Part shown: piece after piece, positions 57,668 to 64,000 of the stretch
Layout: each line of letters starts with the position of its first letter
How positions within the stretch are numbered: position 1 is the first letter of the stretch
NCBI GenBank assembly: GCA_009823505.1
Contig: VZQC01000392.1
Location: 6,716,293-6,780,292, forward strand
Length of the DNA: 64,000 nucleotides
Direction of reading: 5' to 3'
DNA from: Rhizomys pruinosus
Lineage: Eukaryota; Chordata; Mammalia; Rodentia; Spalacidae
Made by a program: the position numbers and the translations under genes
Notes under the pieces: model-generated
Told to the model about the DNA's origin: nothing
Database searches by the model: none
The model's input: only the letters and a program-made list of their open reading frames with translations

Positions 57668-58470
57668 CAGTCCAAGAAATGTTGAAATTTATAGTTTATT
57701 CTCCAAGACAGGCATTCTTCTTTCTTGAAACTCATTTAAAACTAGAACAGCTGGTGCTCAAAATAACCTCATTGTTAGTTATTTACCTGAGACCATGGCT
57801 AGGTGGCTTCTTCATGTCATATCACTTTCTGTGCCTGGTTTCGCACTCTGGAACCAACTGATAACTGACACTGTCCTAGAGGTCAAGAGAATGTTGTAAG
57901 TTGTAATATGTTCTGAGAAAGACTTCTTCCTTCTCCCTAGTTTTAAGTTATGTGAACTAGGACAGTGGCTTTCCAATTCGGGAGGTAGAAGTATGTATAG
58001 GAAACCCAGTCAAGATCTTTCTGTACCCTATTCCATAAAACAGATGGCATATATCGTCTCCATGCAAGAATTATTTTAAACCAGAGGCTCTGTTATTGAG
58101 TGCTGAGATTATAGACTTATACCACCATGCCTAATTATTATGGTAAGCTTTTAGTATGCAACCATCTTAACTACTTTTTAATATCATTGCAGCTTGTCTC
58201 TTTTCAAATTACAATTATTAATAGATGTTAAGTGCAGGATACTGGTTTTCTCTGTGACACTTCTACATGTACATATTGTGCTTTGATCATTCCCACCCAC
58301 CTATACACTACGCCTCATGCATCCCTCTTCTACCCACTCTTGTCAGTCCCCTTCAAATTCCTCAGTACTCTTATTTCTTCTTTCATGTCTGAGTAAAATT
58401 TCACATTTTGCAAAAAACTTGGAAATGTAGGTTTCTGTGCCTAGCTTATTTTGCTCCATATAGAAAAATG
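57668..58470. other. No recognised feature
   Basis: Unique-looking DNA. 58205-58400 is C-rich in part and may be a diverged antisense L1 3'UTR, but this is not firm. Confidence 0.45.
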
Positions 58471-58474
58471 CTTA

Positions 58475-58715
58475 TATTCCTTAGCTATCATGTAAGTGCA
58501 TATTTAAACTACATTGATTTTATATTTCACTTCAGTTAGAATGAAATATCAAGAAAACAAACAAAAAGGAACAAATGCCAGGGAGGGTGCAGAGGTGCAA
58601 AGAGAGGAATTTTTCATTGGTAGTGGGAATCTAAACTAGTACAGCCACAGTGGAAATACCTGAAAATAAATAAATTATAAAGAGAGCTCCTAAAAGACGC
58701 AGTCTAATTTTCTAA
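58475..58715 (+). repeat. Ancient L1 ORF2 C-terminal fragment
   Basis: 'aacaaatgccagggagggtgcagaggtgcaaag', then 'attggtagtgggaatctaaactagtacagcc', then 'gagctcctaaaag' follows the ORF2 C-terminal coding order. Highly diverged. Confidence 0.6.
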
Positions 58716-59345
58716 TATTCATAATCAAACAAATCAGAGCAAAAGCATTTGAAGCTAACAAAATCCCTGTCTGTAGTGGGTGGGATTTTGGCGTGACAAA
58801 AGGCATGGTGTAGCTGGGCCCTCTATAGGGGATCATGAAGAGCTGATCTATATATGCACTACACTATGTTCCTTTATCAAACCTGGGCTCCTCGAGTGGT
58901 TTGGTTATCAGCATAATTCAGTTTCAGTAGGACCAATATCCCCACTTATTACTGGCTATCATCCAGAAGGGACCCTTAGCACCTTGACTACCCATATCCC
59001 TTGCCACATGATCATGTTCAAGGCTTGATCCCCTGATACTTCATTTCTTCAAAATCTAGAGGTGATTTTTTTGTTTCGATGACTTCAGTTATTTAGGTCA
59101 TGCACATTCAAATATTAGCATCCATTTTGATGAACTTAAAATCACCTGATCTGGGAAAATGGATTGTGTGTTTAAATTTTACATGTGCCACATTTTATTG
59201 ACTAAAAGCCTATCTCAGATTCTGCCTTTCAAGTATTTTGTTGTTGTTGTTCTTATGTATAGTGTGCATTTATGCATGTCTGTTTGGAGGCAGTGCAAGT
59301 ATGTGTACATGTTTCTATGGAGATCAGTGGTTAATGTTGGGGGCT
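58716..59345. other. Unidentified block, possibly an old LTR
   Basis: 58760-59030 is of mixed composition with an 82-codon plus-strand ORF that has no recognisable domain. The 'catatcccttgccacatgatcatgttcaaggcttg' end has a flavour of an old LTR, but I cannot name it. Confidence 0.35.
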
Positions 59346-59346
59346 T

Positions 59347-59566
59347 TTTTTTCTTTTTTTCTTTTTTATGTGCATGAATGTACTGTCTGAATGTAGGTTT
59401 GTGCACCCGTGTCATGCAATGACGCGGAGGTCAGAAGCGGGTGTTGGATTCCCCTGGAACTAGAGTTAAAGATGGTTCTCAGTCACCATGTGGGTGCTGG
59501 GAATTGAACCCATGTCCTCTGCAAAAGCAGATGGCGCTCTTAACCACTAGGTCATCTCTCCAGCCC
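59347..59566 (-). repeat. B2-type SINE
   Basis: Minus-strand head 'gggctggagagatgacc' at 59566, B-box-like region near 59502-59513, body 'cgtgtcatgcaatgacgcggaggtc' (plus), A-rich tail (T-rich on plus at 59347-59368). It has a single-unit internal segment. Confidence 0.9.
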
Positions 59567-59924
59567 ATATTGGGGATCTTGCTCCAGAACTCTCTACTTT
59601 ATTAGTTGAAACAGGGTTGCTCATTGAACCAGAACTTGATGACATCACCTTGTGTAGCTACACAGCTTTCTCTGCTGATCTATTTGTCTCTGCCCAGCTT
59701 TTATATGGTTTCTGGGGATCTGAGCTCTACTCTTCATGCTTGCATGGCAAATTATCTACTAGATTGAGGTGGGTGAGAAAAAGTATTAGTTTTAAAATAA
59801 AAAAATGGTATAACAACTCAAAATTTGGTTGAAGAAATGGACAAATTGTTCCTTCATGTCCTCCAACTTACCAGGGTAGGCATTTGCCTTAGTTGGGTTT
59901 CTGTAGAGAAATATGTTGTATTAG

Positions 59925-60091
59925 TCACTTTTCTGTTGCTGTGATAAAACCACCATGACCAAAGGGACTTATAAAAGGAAGAGTTTATGTGAGCAGTTCC
60001 AGGGAATTAAGAGTCCATTGTGGCAGGAGGCATGGTGGCCAGGGTTGGAGCAGAAAGCCGAGGTTCACATGTCACAATGAGCACAGCAAGT

Positions 60092-60143
<52 letters not shown>

Positions 60144-60303
60144 GAGACTGCAAGGCTTGTTAAACTCACTAAGCCTGCTCCCAGTGACATACTTCCTCCA
60201 GCATGGACACACCTTCTAAGACCTTCCAAACAGTGCCACCAACTGGGGACAAAATGTCTGAATACTTAAATCCTATGGGGGACACTCTCACTCAAACCAC
60301 CAC
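59925..60303 (+). repeat. Rodent repeat Y, copy 2, with internal (GA)n
   Basis: Starts at 'cttttctgttgctgtgataaaac', includes 'gtggcaggaggcatgg' and a pure GA run at 60093-60140, and ends at 'ctatgggggacactctcactcaaacca'. It is an abundant rodent repeat whose family name I cannot fix. It is better preserved than copy 1 at 37.2 kb. Confidence 0.6.
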
Positions 60304-60318
60304 ACATGGTCAATAGGA

Positions 60319-60322
60319 TGTG

Positions 60323-60358
<36 letters not shown>

Positions 60359-60379
60359 GTGCGTGTGTGTGTGTGTGTT
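60319..60379. repeat. (TG)n microsatellite
   Basis: A TG run with a few CG interruptions. Confidence 0.95.
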
Positions 60380-61119
60380 TAGACAGTTTATAGATAATTC
60401 TAACATGATTATGGAGGCAGAAGGGTTTTTTGAGATATTCATTGCCAGCCAGAAACCTGGAGACTCAAAGAGAGTTTATGTGTCAGTTCAAACCCCTAGT
60501 CTAAAGAAAACTTACAACATAGTTTCAAAGATATCAGGCAAGTATAATCCATTCTTACTTAGAAATGATCAGCTTTTTGGTTTCCAATGATTTGAAAATC
60601 AAACCCATATGCATGACAGACTCAGTCATACATAAAACTAGTATTGATTTCCACCAATTATATGAATTTCCTCTGAGAATTGGGCTAATATGATTATCAA
60701 ACATTGTGGCATGCAGTTCCTACTATTCATGTGAAACTAAGTCAGGGGTGAGTTGAAGATGCTTTTCTCAAGCTATTTATTGCATCCATTGGTGGGTGTT
60801 ACAATGATTGCTACCATGTGACACAAGTGATCTACTGGGCAAATAAAAGTAAAAGTCACTCCAACTTTAAGCAAAGAAAGGAAGATGAAGTCATGATTAT
60901 AGAAAAGAGGCTTTCACTTCCTGAATTCTACCACATAGGCATGATTACATGCATATGCTTTGCTCCATCTGCTTTCTTCTGTCACATCATCTGAAGAGCT
61001 GACTTAGTGTATTAAGTAATTCCTATCCAAATGTGGGTTACAGAAATCATTGTATTCACTTTAGCTATTGATGTTTTATTTGGGGGGGGGTTGTTTTTGT
61101 TTTTGTTTTTGAATTTATT
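60380..61119. other. No recognised feature
   Basis: Unique-looking DNA. The ORF crossing the TG tract is an artefact of the microsatellite. Confidence 0.5.
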
Positions 61120-61312
61120 TTTTTATTGTTATTAAACTTTTTCCATAAATCATACATAATTTCTCAATTGAATTTAGAGTCACTTCCCTTTCCATGCCCC
61201 CCACCCCACCTGAGTGCCTGCACTCTGCCATACATATCTTGCATCTTTTTCTGAGTCTTTCCAGAGTTTGTTCTTTTTTCCAGTTCTTCTGTTGTTACTC
61301 TCTCTAACTTGT
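61120..61312 (-). repeat. 5'-truncated old L1 3' end
   Basis: The minus strand shows the terminal block, the G-rich tract (C-rich plus 61193-61210) and poly(A) (T-rich plus 61095-61140). The 5' edge is lost in the following AT/TG tract. Confidence 0.75.
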
Positions 61313-61314
61313 AT

Positions 61315-61316
<2 letters not shown>

Positions 61317-61365
<49 letters not shown>

Positions 61366-61712
61366 ATATATATACACACATATATATACACATATATGCG
61401 TGTATATATATTAACAATATATATACATATGTACAACATATTAACAACATATATACACATATATACAATATATATGTGTTATATATATACACACATATAT
61501 ATGTGTATATATGTATACACACATATATATGTGTATATATATTCTATATGTATATGTAGAATAAATATATGTGTATATGTATATATATACACATATGTAT
61601 ATATGTGTGTGTATATATACACACATATATATACACATGTATATGTGTGTATATATACACACATATATATACATAAATATATACATACATACATACATAC
61701 ATACCCATATCA
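61317..61712. repeat. Long (TA)n/(TGTA)n/(CACA)n complex microsatellite
   Basis: About 395 bp of almost pure alternating purine-pyrimidine: TA runs alternate with TGTG and ACAC words, many of them self-complementary, ending in (CATA)n. All ORFs over it are low-complexity artefacts. Confidence 0.95.
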
Positions 61713-61739
61713 CTTGAACTGCAAGAATTTTTTTCTTTT

Positions 61740-62240
61740 TTGCTGAAAGATGTCATGTTTTCCTTACTTGAAGTTTCCTCATTGGCAAGCCCAAACAACC
61801 ATCAATCCTGGTCTTGAGCTCCACACTGGGGTCTTTCCCTCCCATGGTCCCCCAAATGGGTCCTCAGGGGTCTCTTGGGGTGTTTTGTTTTGGGGGGGAG
61901 GAGGAGGGCGGGAGCCCCTGGTTACTTTCAGCTTTTCATTCACCAGTTCCATCCACTGGAGGACAAAATCAGATCTTGCTAAACCAGGTTTCCTTTTCTG
62001 AAGCATGAGCAGACTTTCCTCTTTATGGACACTGGCCGAAGTCCCATTAATGGATCCCTAAGACCTCCCTGAACAGGAAGACTGGTGACCCACATTTGCA
62101 GGATATTTCAAGCGATGCCCCCATGCATAGGTCCCTAAGACTTGGTTGACCTCTGAAGGCAAGGAACAAAGTTATCCCTTAGGTCTCTCAGCCAAATTGG
62201 AATGGGCGTTAAGTATTGTTGTTAAGCACCCAGAAAGGCT
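61740..62240 (-). other. Unidentified block with a proline-rich minus-strand frame
   Basis: The minus strand has an open stretch from 62006 down to 61779 (75 codons), with a DFVLQWMELVNEKLK segment followed by a PPPPPQNKTP proline-rich stretch. Upstream on the same frame it is open apart from one stop back to about 62200. Composition is richer than the surroundings. It could be a remnant of a retroviral gag or a processed pseudogene, but I do not recognise it and no poly(A) or target duplication is evident. Confidence 0.35.
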
Positions 62241-62868
62241 AAGCTATTGATGTTTTTAAAAAAGTCACATTCCTTTACGCTTCCCACAAATTTGATAAAG
62301 GACTCTCAATATTTCCCAATGAGCAGATGAAATTAGAGAGAATGCTTTGCTAAAAATTGTTTGGAATGCAAAGATGCATGCAGATGAATTCATGATCTCT
62401 ATTACATCCTAGGTTTAGGGTGGCCTACCTTTTTCTCAGCCCTAAGCATTTTTTTCATGGTTGCCATAGCTTCACCTAGGGATATCTATGCAACTCTGCT
62501 AGATAGAGATTTGAGTCAAGTGACACACCAAAGACCTGATAATATCTCATGTATATTAAGCTGTTCTCTGAGAGGTTGACAGTTAAGCAGGTGTTACACA
62601 AAGACTTGGAAGAGAAAAGATCATAAAGAACTCTCCTTAGACAGCTCTCAGAGGATTTCAGTTCTATATTTCATAGGAACTTTAAAGGCATCTAGTCAAC
62701 TACCCAGAAAATAAATACCTAATTGGCTAAGACAGAATTTATGGGAACATTTGTCCTGGCTTTCTTGCCAGCAGTCTTCAACTTCAGTTAGCTATCCATT
62801 AGCGAGAAAGGAGAGGGCCTTCTTTAGTATGAGAACTGAAAAATGTTTCCACTCTTCCAGCTAACATT
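62241..62868. other. No recognised feature
   Basis: Unique-looking DNA. Confidence 0.5.
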
Positions 62869-64000
62869 TTCTTTTTTTTAATTTAATTTTTATTGATGCT
62901 TTGTGCATTTCGTACATCATTTTCCAATTCAGATCAGGCATATTTCCCTTTCCCTTCCCCCCCACCCCCACCCCATCCCAGATCATGTATTCTGCCATAA
63001 CTGTCCTGTATCTTACAGGTTTTTTTTTTTTTTTCATTTTTTACCTATAAGTGATAATCCATGAGTACAAGCATCCTTCATGCAAAAGCATCTGCAGACT
63101 GTTGTGCCCAAATACCCGAGTCCCCACCATCCAGTGGGGGGTGACAGGTTGTTTGTTCAATCAAGTTGATCAAATGGGTGTCCAGAATACATCGCTATAG
63201 TTTCACCATTCACCCCAATCGCAGCCTTTACATTCTACCACGCCCCCTTCTTCCGCACATTGGTTTCCCTAGGCTTAGAAAAGGGGCACAGGGGTGGATG
63301 AGAGTAAAACAGTCCACTCTCTCTGGAGCTGTTGACTTGGACTCTGGTCAACTTCTGGCTGTTTCCTTTCATGGCTGACAGTTTTGTACAGGAGTAAAGC
63401 TTTCGATCCTACTAATGAAGCACAAGCCATTAGATACATAGGTATTTAAGCAGCACTAATAGTTTATGGTAGGTTACTTTGGATAGACACCATATGTTTG
63501 GATGATATGTTAATACCATGAATTTACATTTTTACCCCCTGAAAAATATGACAGGGGTCTTACGTGGCTTATAACATCTCCTAACCTGCTTAGAGGATGT
63601 ACTTGTGGCATCACCGTGCGGTTATTTCCTCCACAGGAGAGAGCCAATAGCCAATAAGATTTAGGACATATAGCAGTGTGCAGCATGGCTGCCTCTGTGC
63701 ACAGTATTTCCAGGCAGGTGGTGTAGTGTGCTGACGGTTGGGACGTCTGCTTGACTCAGGGAGAACCGATTTGCTTTATTGGTTAGTGGCCTTTGGTAAC
63801 ATCTCTGGCATTCCATAGGCATCTGTACACTTGCATGTGCGGTCTCAATACATCCCTCCCCTATGTTACAACGTCAGGTCTGTCGGCACAGGGTCTTATC
63901 AACCTCCTCCTCCTGCAGGTATCGCCAACTTAGGGGCAGGAGCCACTTTACCTTTTTGGGCCTTGGTTCCCCTGGACAACATCCCCTCAGTAGAACAGTC
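62869..64000 (-). mobile_element. L1-tailed composite retroelement, copy E (runs off the window)
   Basis: On the minus strand, body from the window edge (64000) to about 63040, an A-rich junction (T-rich on plus, 63018-63042), then the L1 3'UTR tail with G-rich tract (C-rich plus 62957-62980) and poly(A) at 62872-62890. It aligns with copy A from about 7895 to the end, and both diverge in small indels. It lacks copy A's 67-bp duplication. At least 1.13 kb is present and the 5' end is not in the window. No reading frame is shared with copy A. Confidence 0.82.

Noticed and set aside
61309..61746. 145-codon ORF and its overlapping relatives
   Set aside because: They are entirely Tyr/Ile/Cys/Val repeats produced by the TA/TG/CA microsatellite.

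Overview
This is a stretch of rodent nuclear DNA with no recognisable protein-coding host gene, rRNA or tRNA gene. The SINE content points to a muroid or other mouse-related rodent: many tRNA-derived B2-type SINEs with intact Pol III B boxes, and B1 (7SL-derived) SINEs. The SINE and L1 variants do not look like the standard Mus or Rattus consensus, so the species is left open. The sequence is AT-rich and looks intergenic or deep-intronic. It contains two assembly gaps (1434-1784 and 50413-50718).

Layout. 1-2.3 kb: an L1 3' tail, a degenerate B1, an L1-tailed composite element running into the first gap, and beyond the gap an open 3' fragment of an endogenous-retrovirus pol (dUTPase motifs, ERV-L-like). 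2.3-3.6 kb: an old antisense L1 ORF2. 4-7.5 kb: mostly unique DNA with MIR, L2 and MER5-like relics. 7.9-9.1 kb: the longest complete-3'-end copy of the composite element. 9.3-15.5 kb: L1 3' ends, a second composite copy with a 20-bp target duplication, a B2, a twin-primed L1 and an L1-associated repeat. 15.5-21.3 kb: a near full-length minus-strand L1 with two 5'UTR monomers and an unidentified insertion. 22-24.7 kb: nested B2s and an ancient L1/HAL1-like piece. 26.6-32.1 kb: a near full-length plus-strand L1, broken in both ORFs. 32-45 kb: mostly unique DNA with SINEs and ancient L1/MIR/L2. 45.6-47.6 kb: an internally deleted L1. 48-60 kb: scattered B1/B2 copies and microsatellites. 61.1-62.2 kb: an L1 tail, a long AT/TG tract and an unidentified block. 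62.9-64 kb: a fourth composite copy running off the end.

The observation most worth following is the composite element. Four copies share a non-coding body of at least about 1 kb that is joined through an A-rich stretch to the last ~150 bp of the local L1 3'UTR, including its G-rich tract. One copy has a clean target-site duplication and a poly(A) tract, so it behaves as a non-autonomous retrotransposon probably moved by L1. A second candidate novelty is a SINE at 32.8-33.1 kb with a B2 head and a B1 tail that inserted as one unit. All function here is retrotransposon biology. Every L1 and ERV copy seen is truncated, frameshifted or otherwise broken, apart from the short open ERV fragment beside the gap.
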